From: JAMXLO01 sp035492535
GTDB lineage: Bacteria > Pseudomonadota > Alphaproteobacteria > Acetobacterales > Acetobacteraceae
Assembly (NCBI GenBank): GCA_035492535.1
Contig: DATJJM010000225.1
Location: forward strand, 1 to 10,386
Direction: 5' to 3'
DNA: 10,386 bases
Each line of letters opens with the position of its first letter. The stretch's first letter is position 1. This document shows, in pieces, positions 1 through 6,116 of the stretch. The notes beneath the pieces were generated by a model, which saw nothing but the letters and a program-made list of their open reading frames with translations, was not told the origin of the DNA and searched no databases. The position numbers and the translations under genes are program-made.

Positions 1-1334
1 GAAAAATGATCGGCTCTCATGCCGGCCTTCATCTTCAGCGCCGCGATGAAGTGGTGCTTGTCGGGGAGCTCCTCCCACACGCTGGGCAGGAACAGCGAGC
101 GCAGGCCCATGTCCTCGATGATCAAACCGTCGATGCCTGGCTGCAATTGCGACAGCAGATCAGCTTCATCATCGAACCGCATCGGTGTCGGTGGTGTCAG
201 CACGGAGACCGACAGCGACAGGCCCGCGAGTTCCAGCCAGTTTAGCCGAGGGAACCGCGAGTCGCGGAATGCCGCGTTGAACGCATGCTGCACCACGTCG
301 ACGATCAGCGGACGGGTCGCGACAACAGACCCGATGCAGCCGCGCAGTGATCCATCGGGCCGCCGCAGGGTGACGAACGCGGCGCCGGGCGCGGCGAGCA
401 ATGAAGGGAGGCTGGGGTCGGTCTGCACATTGGCCGGTTGGCCGGTGTCCAGCCCGAACGCAATCGATCGCCGCGCCAGGTCGATCAGCACCGGGGCGAT
501 TGCCTCGACCCTGGCCTGTTCGTTGTTGTCCGGGCTGGGTTCGTACAGCGCCCACGCGCCGTAGCCCACGACCCGGTCGCGCGGGCCGGCAGTGTCGCCG
601 GAATTGCGCAGGTCGAGGCGCTCAATCGCCATGCCACGCGCCTTCGCCGCGCGCAGCAGTCCCTTGGTCGCCAGCGAGCCGCAGGCGTGTGTGGGTGTCA
701 GCACATCCGGGTCGAAACGCTCGATGGCTTCGGCGGTGACCTGGTCGATCTGCTGGCACGCGGCGTAATCACGGTAGTGCGAGAGGTCCGTCGAGATGAC
801 GATCAGCGTCTCGGGGCCGCCCCATAGCGCTTCGATCACCGCGGCCACCGCCTCGGGCGACGCATCGCCGGTGACGATGGGCACGAGGCGGAATTCGCCC
901 AGCATCTGCTGGAGGAATGGCACATGCACTTCCAGCGCATGCTCGCGGTCATGCGCCGCATCGAGCACGCCCACCATCGGCATTCCGCGCAGCACGTCGA
1001 ACGCCTCGCGGTCGATCGCGACGGTGCCGCCCGGCATCGCCCATGCCTCGGACGCATCCACGGCGATGCCGCGGAACGCGACGTAATGGGACGGCCCGAT
1101 CAGTACCACGCGCCTGATCCGGCCGCGCGCCACCGCCAGCCGCGCGTAGGCCCGTGCCGCGACGCTACCGGAATAGATGTAGCCGGCGTGCGGCCCGATG
1201 ATCACCTTCGGTGGGGCGGCGGTGGGGGCGTCGTTGGCCGCCTCGGAGAGGAACTGCGCGAGCTGCCGCTCCAGCACGTCACGCTGCGCTGGGTAGAAAG
1301 ATCCGGCCACGGCAGGCTGGCGGATTGCATTCAT
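1..1334 (-). CDS. amrB-amrA: AmmeMemoRadiSam system protein B-A fusion (Memo-like domain + AMMECR1 domain), 3' end cut by window edge
   Basis: I translated this frame by hand; it is open for 444 codons from ATG 1334 to the left edge with no stop. Residues 1-265 are a Memo-like (protein B) domain: it begins with the usual PAVAGSFYP and carries the metal-site-type motifs GPHAGY (H49), GPSHY (H83), STDLSHY (H186) and a cysteine in HACGS (C218), the positions expected for Memo and related extradiol-dioxygenase-like folds. Residues about 275-444 are an AMMECR1 (protein A) domain with the family hallmark LRGCIG at 330-335, then FRDSRFP and a C-terminal ALKMKAGM. AMMECR1 proteins normally stop shortly after that motif, so probably only about 10-20 residues are missing. 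The divergent neighbour is the cognate radical SAM enzyme, so all three components sit in two genes. The biochemical role of the system is unknown. No good Shine-Dalgarno is visible; the start is chosen because it fits the family N-terminus. Confidence 0.93.
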   Translation of the reverse strand, partial: MNAIRQPAVAGSFYPAQRDVLERQLAQFLSEAANDAPTAAPPKVIIGPHAGYIYSGSVAARAYARLAVARGRIRRVVLIGPSHYVAFRGIAVDASEAWAMPGGTVAIDREAFDVLRGMPMVGVLDAAHDREHALEVHVPFLQQMLGEFRLVPIVTGDASPEAVAAVIEALWGGPETLIVISTDLSHYRDYAACQQIDQVTAEAIERFDPDVLTPTHACGSLATKGLLRAAKARGMAIERLDLRNSGDTAGPRDRVVGYGAWALYEPSPDNNEQARVEAIAPVLIDLARRSIAFGLDTGQPANVQTDPSLPSLLAAPGAAFVTLRRPDGSLRGCIGSVVATRPLIVDVVQHAFNAAFRDSRFPRLNWLELAGLSLSVSVLTPPTPMRFDDEADLLSQLQPGIDGLIIEDMGLRSLFLPSVWEELPDKHHFIAALKMKAGMRADHF

Positions 1335-1353
1335 CAGTCCCAGATTAGCACAC
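1335..1353. promoter_or_regulatory. 19-bp divergent spacer between the two AmmeMemoRadiSam genes
   Basis: Only 19 bases separate the two start codons, too little for two ordinary promoters plus leaders. On the minus strand TGC-TAATCT (1350-1342) resembles an extended -10 element, which would put transcription start close to the ATG at 1334. Neither gene has a convincing Shine-Dalgarno in the spacer; the minus side has only a weak GGGA. This is a pattern reading with no -35 support; promoters lying inside the opposing coding sequence are equally possible. Confidence 0.3.
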
Positions 1354-2445
1354 ATGGAGACTGCGCTAGAAGGCACGCTCTTCCCTGGCCGCTACTGGCA
1401 CCCTCTGCCCGATGGCCGTGTGCAGTGCGACGTGTGCCCGCGGTTCTGCAAGCTGCACGAGGGCCAGCGCGGTCTTTGCTTCGTCCGCGCGCGGCACGAC
1501 GATGGGATCGTGCTGACGACCTACGGGCGGTCGTCTGGCTTTTGCATCGACCCGATCGAGAAGAAGCCGCTGAACCATTTCCTGCCCGGCACGCCCGTCT
1601 TTTCCTTCGGCACCGCCGGGTGCAACCTGACCTGCAAGTTCTGTCAGAACTACGACATCAGCAAGGCGCGCGAGGTCGATCGGCTGAACCAGGACGCCAC
1701 GCCGCAGATGATCGCCGACGCGGCGCGGCAACTCGGCTGCCGGTCTGTGGCGTTCACCTACAACGATCCGGTGATCTTCCTGGAATACGCCGTCGATACG
1801 GCGCGCGCCTGTCATGAGGTCGGAGTCAAGACCGTCGCGGTGACCGCCGGCTACATCACGCCGGACGCACGCCGCGAGTTCTATGCGCATATGGATGCCG
1901 CGAATGTGGACCTGAAGGGCTTCACCGAGCCGTTCTATCGCAACCTGTGTGGCGGCCGGCTGGCGGACGTGCTCGATACGCTCGTATGGATAAAGACACA
2001 TACGAATGTTTGGCTGGAAGTCACCACGCTGCTGATTCCGGGCGAGAATGACGGCGATGCGGAGATCGGCGCGCTCTCCGCCTGGTTCGCCGCGGAACTT
2101 GGCCGCGATGTGCCGCTGCATTTCTCGGCGTTCCATCCCGACTGGCGCATGCGCGATCATCCAAACACGCCGCCCGCGACGCTGACGCGTGCCCGCGCCA
2201 TCGCGATGAGCCATGGGCTGCGCTACGTGTATACCGGCAACGTGCACGACGGCGCGGGCGGCAGCACGTACTGCCACGCATGCGGATCGCTGCTGATCGG
2301 CCGCGACTGGTATGAACTGGCCGGCTGGGGGCTGGATGGCAACGGCTGTTGCAGCACGTGCGGCACAGCGGCTGGAGGCGTGTTCGAGCCACGGCCCGGC
2401 ACCTGGGGACGGAAACGCCAACCGGTGCAGTTCGGCCGCGGGTAG
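1354..2445 (+). CDS. amrS: AmmeMemoRadiSam system radical SAM enzyme
   Basis: This 363-residue protein is the radical SAM partner of the Memo/AMMECR1 pair. The CxxxCxxC cluster motif for the SAM-binding [4Fe-4S] centre is CNLTCKFC at C90, C94 and C97. Before it lies a strongly conserved family block: CDVCPRFC (C25, C28, C32), a further C42, then SGFCIDPIEKKPLNHF and PGTPVFSFGTAGC. After the radical SAM barrel, the C-terminus has two more CxxC-type pairs (C307/C310 and C332-C333/C336), which look like a zinc-ribbon or auxiliary-cluster site. Length and architecture fit the whole family. It is divergent from the protein B-A fusion with 19 bases between starts. The ATG at 1354 fits the family N-terminus although no clear ribosome-binding site precedes it. 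In this family the enzyme is associated with Memo and AMMECR1, but its substrate is unknown; modification of a protein or a small molecule are both possible. Confidence 0.95.
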   Translation: METALEGTLFPGRYWHPLPDGRVQCDVCPRFCKLHEGQRGLCFVRARHDDGIVLTTYGRSSGFCIDPIEKKPLNHFLPGTPVFSFGTAGCNLTCKFCQNYDISKAREVDRLNQDATPQMIADAARQLGCRSVAFTYNDPVIFLEYAVDTARACHEVGVKTVAVTAGYITPDARREFYAHMDAANVDLKGFTEPFYRNLCGGRLADVLDTLVWIKTHTNVWLEVTTLLIPGENDGDAEIGALSAWFAAELGRDVPLHFSAFHPDWRMRDHPNTPPATLTRARAIAMSHGLRYVYTGNVHDGAGGSTYCHACGSLLIGRDWYELAGWGLDGNGCCSTCGTAAGGVFEPRPGTWGRKRQPVQFGRG

Positions 2446-2500
2446 TCCCTCCACCCGTTGCGGCCTGGCAATAGCCGTTGCACAGTGTGCCGCGAGACGT

Positions 2501-2505
2501 GGAGG
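2501..2505 (+). promoter_or_regulatory. Shine-Dalgarno for the small exported protein
   Basis: GGAGG lies five bases before the ATG at 2511. It favours that start over an in-frame ATG at 2478, which would put a charged 11-residue extension ahead of the signal peptide. No promoter or terminator stood out in the rest of the 2446-2510 gap. Confidence 0.75.
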
Positions 2506-2510
2506 AACGT

Positions 2511-2948
2511 ATGAAAGGCTTTGGACTCGCTGCACTGATCGCTTTGGCGATACCGACGCTCGCGTATGGCGATGAAAAGATCCCCGATGTGCAAGGCAAA
2601 TGGATCGGAAAGAGCCATTCTGTCGTTGTTGGCCACGGTGCCCATTGGCCGAACAGCGATGGCAGCTACAACAAACCGGGTCTGTTCTCCAAGGACCTGG
2701 TGATTGAAATCACCGGACAGTCGGATCGGCGCGTGTGGGGGATCACGACGCTGTCGGGCAATGGCGAGCAGACCCGCGAGCCGTTCATCGGCGAGTTGTT
2801 TGGACCAAAGTACCGGGAGCTGCTCGTCGCTGACACCGATGGTTATCTGCGCGGCACGTTCACTGGCAATCAATTGTCGTTCTGCTATGCGCAGGCGGGC
2901 AAGGAAATGGCTGTGGTCAGTTGCAGCGAGCTCAAGAAGTCCCGCTAG
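2511..2948 (+). CDS. Small exported protein of unknown function
   Basis: This is a 145-residue protein that I cannot assign to a named family. Residues 1-20 form a typical signal peptide: a lysine, a hydrophobic core (FGLAALIALAIPTLA) and an AYG cleavage site before DEK. The mature part of about 125 residues has no membrane segment and alternates short hydrophobic stretches with turns (for example DLVIEITG, RELLVADTDGYLRGTF, NQLSFCYAQ), suggesting an all-beta, lipocalin- or avidin-like small barrel; that is only an inference. It has two cysteines, C125 and C138, that could form a disulfide in the periplasm. A strong Shine-Dalgarno supports the ATG at 2511. It follows the radical SAM gene by 65 bases on the same strand and could be read with it, but nothing in its sequence ties it to that system. 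Base composition is somewhat less GC-rich than its neighbours. Confidence 0.85.
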   Translation: MKGFGLAALIALAIPTLAYGDEKIPDVQGKWIGKSHSVVVGHGAHWPNSDGSYNKPGLFSKDLVIEITGQSDRRVWGITTLSGNGEQTREPFIGELFGPKYRELLVADTDGYLRGTFTGNQLSFCYAQAGKEMAVVSCSELKKSR

Positions 2949-2953
2949 CTGCA

Positions 2954-3943
2954 TCAGGTCCCAAGACGCGGCCGGATGATGCGTTGAAATGCGTCCACCT
3001 CTGCCTCCGGCATGACGTAACCGCCGGCGAGATCGTGGGCCGGGAACAGGAACACATCATCCACGCCCGCTTCATCATGTGCTTGCAGCAGCCGTTCGGC
3101 GCAACGCTCGGGCGAGCCGAACAATCCGAAGGCATCAGCGATGCCGTGCGCCTCGACTAATGTCGTGGGATCCTGTCCGCGCGGTACATCGAAGCCCGCC
3201 TCGCGCAGCCAGCGAAGATTGGCGGCACTGGGGTATTCGAGGAATGGCTGACCTGGCGCGAACCAGCTTCGCACCCAGCGCGGGCCGACCTGGTTGTCGT
3301 CACCGAGGCCGAGCGTCACCACGTAGATCACCGGGAAGCCGTCCAGCGACCGCCCTGCCCGCTTCGCTCCTGCTTCGAGATGCCGCCGTGCTGCGCGGAT
3401 CGATGCCGGATGCAGACCGACGAACAACACCGCGCCATCTGCGACCTCGCCGGCCAGTTCGATCATCCGAGGGCCGGCCGCCAGTAGATACACCGGCGTC
3501 GGCACGGCACCGATGTTGCGCAACTTCGTGGTTGTCGGCCCGAACGCGACCGCCTCGCCGGCGAGAAGGCGGCGCAGATCGCCGATCGCCTCGCGCATCA
3601 CGGCCACGCCTGCGCGCGGCTGGCCGATGCTGCGCGTGGAGATGAACCCGGGTGCCACTGTCAGGAGTGTGCGCCCAGGTGCCACCTCTTCCAGGCTGTG
3701 TGCCAGCGAAGCGAGCACCAGCGGATGACGCACGAGTGGGCTGGATGTGGCGGGGAACAGCCGCAGGTTCTGCGTTGCCTGCGCCGCGAGAGCCAAGGCG
3801 AGGTAGGCGTCGCGGCCGCTCGAGGGATGGTCGTGAATGCCGACGCCGTCGAACCCTGCATCCTCGCAGCGCGCGACGAACGTCGCGATCTCTGGCAGCG
3901 GACGTCCCACCGGAACGCGGATCGCAACGCGAAGTTGGGACAT
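2954..3943 (-). CDS. LLM-class (luciferase-like) flavin- or F420-dependent oxidoreductase
   Basis: This 329-residue protein has the luciferase-like TIM-barrel pattern. The N-terminal strand LRVAIRVPVGRPLPE is followed by EDAGFDGVGIHDHP (residues 27-40), the usual first substrate/cofactor loop. Then come LRLFPATSSPLVRHP (60-74), a central helix pair with VMREAIGDLRRLLAGEAV, and the cofactor-phosphate segment LLAAGPRMIELAGEVADG (153-170). C-terminal GSPERCAERL and DDVFLFPAHD are also typical. Members reduce or oxygenate small organic molecules using FMN or F420; which cofactor is used here, and the substrate, cannot be read from the sequence. A longer frame starts at 3994, but the ATG at 3943 has an AAGGAG site and gives the family-typical N-terminus. 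The gene is divergent from the MmgE/PrpD operon across an 80-base gap and may share its regulation. It ends 5 bases from the stop of the opposing exported-protein gene. Confidence 0.9.
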   Translation of the reverse strand: MSQLRVAIRVPVGRPLPEIATFVARCEDAGFDGVGIHDHPSSGRDAYLALALAAQATQNLRLFPATSSPLVRHPLVLASLAHSLEEVAPGRTLLTVAPGFISTRSIGQPRAGVAVMREAIGDLRRLLAGEAVAFGPTTTKLRNIGAVPTPVYLLAAGPRMIELAGEVADGAVLFVGLHPASIRAARRHLEAGAKRAGRSLDGFPVIYVVTLGLGDDNQVGPRWVRSWFAPGQPFLEYPSAANLRWLREAGFDVPRGQDPTTLVEAHGIADAFGLFGSPERCAERLLQAHDEAGVDDVFLFPAHDLAGGYVMPEAEVDAFQRIIRPRLGT

Positions 3944-3949
3944 GGCGTG

Positions 3950-3955
3950 CTCCTT
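3950..3955 (-). promoter_or_regulatory. Shine-Dalgarno deciding the start of the LLM oxidoreductase
   Basis: On the minus strand AAGGAG sits six bases upstream of the ATG at 3943. It argues against the in-frame start at 3994, which would add 17 residues of low family resemblance and push the gene further into the divergent control region. Confidence 0.75.
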
Positions 3956-3995
3956 GCTGTCCGGCCACCGTAGCGTTGTGGCAGTCCGAGACATA

Positions 3996-4012
3996 TCCTG
4001 GCTCGGCCAGGA
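3996..4012. promoter_or_regulatory. Perfect inverted repeat overlapping the MmgE/PrpD ribosome-binding site
   Basis: TCCTGGC-TCG-GCCAGGA is a perfect seven-base-pair dyad with a three-base loop, in the 80-base divergent region. Its right arm contains the first four bases of the AGGAGGG Shine-Dalgarno of the operon's first gene. As RNA it would form a GC-rich hairpin that partly hides the ribosome-binding site; as DNA it could be an operator. The dyad is visible directly; either role is inference. No convincing -35/-10 pair was found in 3944-4023. Confidence 0.5.
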
Positions 4013-4015
4013 GGG
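4009..4015 (+). promoter_or_regulatory. Shine-Dalgarno for the MmgE/PrpD-family gene
   Basis: AGGAGGG lies eight bases before the ATG at 4024 and fixes this start. The open frame extends much further upstream, across the divergent gene, but that extension is antisense to the LLM oxidoreductase and has no family resemblance. Confidence 0.85.
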
Positions 4016-4023
4016 ATCAACCC

Positions 4024-5334
4024 ATGTATGCCGGTGAACGGCTCGCTGAATTCGTCGCCACGTCGCAGTGGGATTCGGTGCCGCGACAGGTTCGTCACGA
4101 GGGCAAGCGGTCGCTGCTGAATTTCCTGGGCTGCGCGTTGGGCGTTGCGCGCACGCCGCCGATCGAGATGGCGCTGCGCGTGCTGCTGGCGCTGTCAGGC
4201 GACAGCCGCGTGACAGTGCTGGGCCGTTCCGAACGGCTCGATCCGCTGGGCGCTGCGTTCATCAATGCGATCAGCGGCAATCTGCTGGACTATGACGATA
4301 CGCATCTGCGCACCGTGATCCATCCGTCCGCGCCGGTCGCGCCCCCGGCACTCGCACTGGCCGAACAGCGAGGCCTGTCCGGTGCGGCAATGCTGCACGC
4401 GTTCATTCTTGGTGCCGAGGTCGAATGCCGCATCGGCAATGCCGTCTCCCCCGGGCATTACGCTCGCGGCTGGCACATCACTTCCACCTGCGGCGTGTTC
4501 GGCGCAGCGGCAGCCGCGGCGAAGCTGCTGGGTTTGGATGCGATGGGGACCTGGCACGCACTGGGGATCGCGGCCAGCCAGTCGGCCGGCATCATCGAAA
4601 ACCTGCCGAGTGCGGCGAAGAACGTCAGCGTCGGCAATGCCGCGCGCAACGGGTTGTTCGCAGCCTTGTTGGCGGAGCAGGGCTATACAGCTGCACCGAC
4701 GGCGATCGAGGGGCCGCTTGGCTGGGCGCGCGCGATGGGTGATGAACCGGCTGTGGCGGAGATCACCGAGGGCCTCGGTGAACGCTGGGAACTGCTGAGC
4801 AACACCTACAAACCCTACCCGTGCGGTATCGTGATGCACAGCGTGATCGATGCCTGCCTGGAACTGCGGGAGCAGGTCGCGCCGGAACAGATCGCGCGGA
4901 TTGTCATCTCCGGCGAGCAGCTGCTGCTCGATCGCGGCGATCGGCCGGTGATCAATGAACGCGATGCGCGGGTCAGCATCCATCACTGTGCGGCTGTCGC
5001 CTTCCTGTTCGGCGCCGCTGGGCTGGAGGAATTTTCTGAAACGGCGGTGCACGATCCTGGCGTCGCTGCCCTGCGGGCGAAGACGGAGGCACGCGTCGAC
5101 GCTGCCAGCCCACGAGGTGCGGCCACGGCCGACGTGTTCACCCATGATGGGCGGCATCTGCGAACCACCGTGCTGCATGCCAAGGGCAGCAAGGAGCGGC
5201 CTTTGTCGGATCAGGAGATCGAGGTGAAGGTGCGACAACAGGCTGCCGTCGCCGGCGTCGATCAGATGATCGCCGCGGCGTGGCGGATCGATACACTGGC
5301 AGACATCGGGCCGCTGCTATGCGCATCCTGCTGA
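4024..5334 (+). CDS. MmgE/PrpD family protein (dehydratase/decarboxylase-like)
   Basis: This 436-residue protein is a full-length member of the family that includes 2-methylcitrate dehydratase PrpD and the itaconate-forming cis-aconitate decarboxylase. Active-site positions known from the latter are recognisable: D89 and T93 in DYDDT, H100 in HPSAP, H151 in GWHITST, K199 in SAAKNVSVGNAARNG, and H272 after KPYPCGIVMH. This suggests a competent enzyme that removes water or CO2 from, or isomerises, a branched carboxylic acid. No methylcitrate synthase or lyase genes are nearby, so PrpD itself is unlikely and the substrate is open. It is the first gene of the operon, with a good Shine-Dalgarno and a dyad over it. 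Its last 16 bases overlap the start of the racemase-like gene, a sign of translational coupling. The C-terminal lid domain is present, and the protein ends unusually in LLCASC because of that overlap. Confidence 0.92.
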   Translation: MYAGERLAEFVATSQWDSVPRQVRHEGKRSLLNFLGCALGVARTPPIEMALRVLLALSGDSRVTVLGRSERLDPLGAAFINAISGNLLDYDDTHLRTVIHPSAPVAPPALALAEQRGLSGAAMLHAFILGAEVECRIGNAVSPGHYARGWHITSTCGVFGAAAAAAKLLGLDAMGTWHALGIAASQSAGIIENLPSAAKNVSVGNAARNGLFAALLAEQGYTAAPTAIEGPLGWARAMGDEPAVAEITEGLGERWELLSNTYKPYPCGIVMHSVIDACLELREQVAPEQIARIVISGEQLLLDRGDRPVINERDARVSIHHCAAVAFLFGAAGLEEFSETAVHDPGVAALRAKTEARVDAASPRGAATADVFTHDGRHLRTTVLHAKGSKERPLSDQEIEVKVRQQAAVAGVDQMIAAAWRIDTLADIGPLLCASC

Positions 5335-6053
5335 TCAATGCCAACACCACGGAGGCCGTCACGCAGCGGATGGCGGAGGCCGCCCGCCGCGTTGCCGCTC
5401 CGGACGTTGAGATCGCGACAGCGACGGCCCGGTTCGGTCCGGCGATCATCGGCAGCCGGGTGGAAACCGCCGTTGCCGCTGCTGCCGTGGTGGAACGCCT
5501 CACGCAGGCGGAGGGCTATGATGCCGTGATCATCGGCGCCTCGGTCGATCCGGGTCTGGCCGCCGCGCGCGAGATGTTGGACGTCCCCGTGGTTGGCATC
5601 ACCGAGGCAGCGCTGCACGCCGCCTGCCTGCTTGGCGGCAGGATCGGCGCCATTGTCATGTCGGCCAACAGCGACACGATCCTGCGCGAGATGGCGGATG
5701 CGTATGGGCTGGGGACGCGGCTTGGTGCCGTCCATACGCTGCCGATCACACCGCTCGAATTGCTGGCAGATCTCGATGCGGCGACGCGCGCCATTGCGGC
5801 CGCGGCCGAGGCGATGGTGGCAAGCGACGGCGTCGATACGATCGCATTGATCGGTGCGGTGATGGCGGGCATGGCGACCGTCGTGCAGCCCGCATTGCGT
5901 GTGCCGGTGCTGGAAGGCGTCAGCGCGGCGGTCGGGCTTGCCGAGGCGCTGGTGCGGCTCCGTGTGTCGCCTTCGCGTGCAGGCAGTTATGCGAGACCGC
6001 CAGAGGAGCGCATCGCGGTGCTTGCGCGCGCGCTTGGGGAGGCATCGGGCTGA
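5319..6053 (+). CDS. Asp/Glu (hydantoin) racemase-family protein lacking both catalytic cysteines
   Basis: This 244-residue protein has the aspartate/glutamate/hydantoin racemase fold pattern: MRILLINANTTEAVTQRM at the N-terminus, VIIGASVDPGLAAAREML (70-87), PVVGITEAALHAACLLG (90-106), and IALIGAVMAGMA near 175-186. Enzymes of this family use two cysteines, one in a G-C-x-x-D-P-G motif and one in a (L/G)-C-x-x-M motif. Here those positions are A74 and, by ungapped alignment, G179. The only cysteine in the whole chain is C103, at neither site. Standard two-base cysteine racemisation is therefore not possible. It could be a non-racemising member (compare Asp/Glu-superfamily decarboxylases and maleate isomerases, which still keep at least one cysteine) or a binding protein. 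Its start overlaps the previous gene by 16 bases with only a weak ribosome-binding site, indicating coupling. The ATG at 5319 is chosen over an upstream in-frame start at 5280, because MRILLINAN is the family N-terminus. Confidence 0.88.
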   Translation: MRILLINANTTEAVTQRMAEAARRVAAPDVEIATATARFGPAIIGSRVETAVAAAAVVERLTQAEGYDAVIIGASVDPGLAAAREMLDVPVVGITEAALHAACLLGGRIGAIVMSANSDTILREMADAYGLGTRLGAVHTLPITPLELLADLDAATRAIAAAAEAMVASDGVDTIALIGAVMAGMATVVQPALRVPVLEGVSAAVGLAEALVRLRVSPSRAGSYARPPEERIAVLARALGEASG

Positions 6054-6062
6054 CGGCACACC

Positions 6063-6091
6063 GAGATTGCTTCGCTTCGCTCGCAATGACA
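6063..6091. repeat. REP-like interspersed palindromic element
   Basis: The 63-base gap between the racemase-like and Gfo/Idh genes contains GAGATTGCTTCGCTTCGCTC followed by GCAATGACA, with imperfect symmetry (ATTGC...GCAAT). Sequences of this form recur in many alphaproteobacterial genomes; their chance translations (SLRAKRSNL, CHCERSEAIS) are familiar artefacts in hypothetical proteins. The copy lies inside the operon and could form a small intercistronic mRNA hairpin. A degenerate half-copy occurs at 8904-8921. Copy number elsewhere cannot be seen from this window. Confidence 0.75.
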
Positions 6092-6102
6092 ATGTGGCTG
6101 GC

Positions 6103-6110
6103 AGGGAGGG
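6103..6110 (+). promoter_or_regulatory. Shine-Dalgarno for the Gal80-like gene
   Basis: AGGGAGGG lies six bases before the ATG at 6117, just downstream of the REP-like element. It resembles the site of the operon's first gene (AGGAGGGATC against AGGGAGGGATC). A strong own site fits with this being the only junction in the operon that is neither overlapping nor nearly so. Confidence 0.8.
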
Positions 6111-6116
6111 ATCGTC

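Noticed and set aside
169..1057. Several short open frames on both strands at the left end
   Set aside because: All overlap the continuous 444-codon Memo-AMMECR1 frame on the minus strand, which lacks a stop only because it runs off the window.
2446..2510. Promoter or terminator between the radical SAM gene and the exported-protein gene
   Set aside because: Only a short direct repeat (CCGTTGC, twice) and a three-base-pair stem are present; no hairpin with T-run and no spaced -35/-10 pair.
1366..2535. Long open frame on the minus strand (389 codons) opposite the radical SAM gene
   Set aside because: Low-complexity, arginine/alanine-rich translation with no family pattern; a shadow of the GC-rich gene on the other strand, which has clear radical SAM motifs.
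3976..3999. TTGTGG and TATCCT as a -35/-10 pair for the operon
   Set aside because: The 12-base spacing is too short for a sigma-70-type promoter and both hexamers are poor matches.
3652..4023. Upstream extension of the MmgE/PrpD frame by 124 codons
   Set aside because: It lies antisense to the LLM gene, has no family resemblance, and a strong Shine-Dalgarno marks the ATG at 4024.
4195..5238. Minus-strand open frame (347 codons) opposite the MmgE/PrpD gene
   Set aside because: No domain pattern and no Shine-Dalgarno; the opposite strand holds a full-length family member with its active-site residues.
4024..5334. Naming the MmgE/PrpD gene prpD
   Set aside because: No methylcitrate synthase or methylisocitrate lyase genes are nearby, and the operon context differs, so the specific name is not supported.
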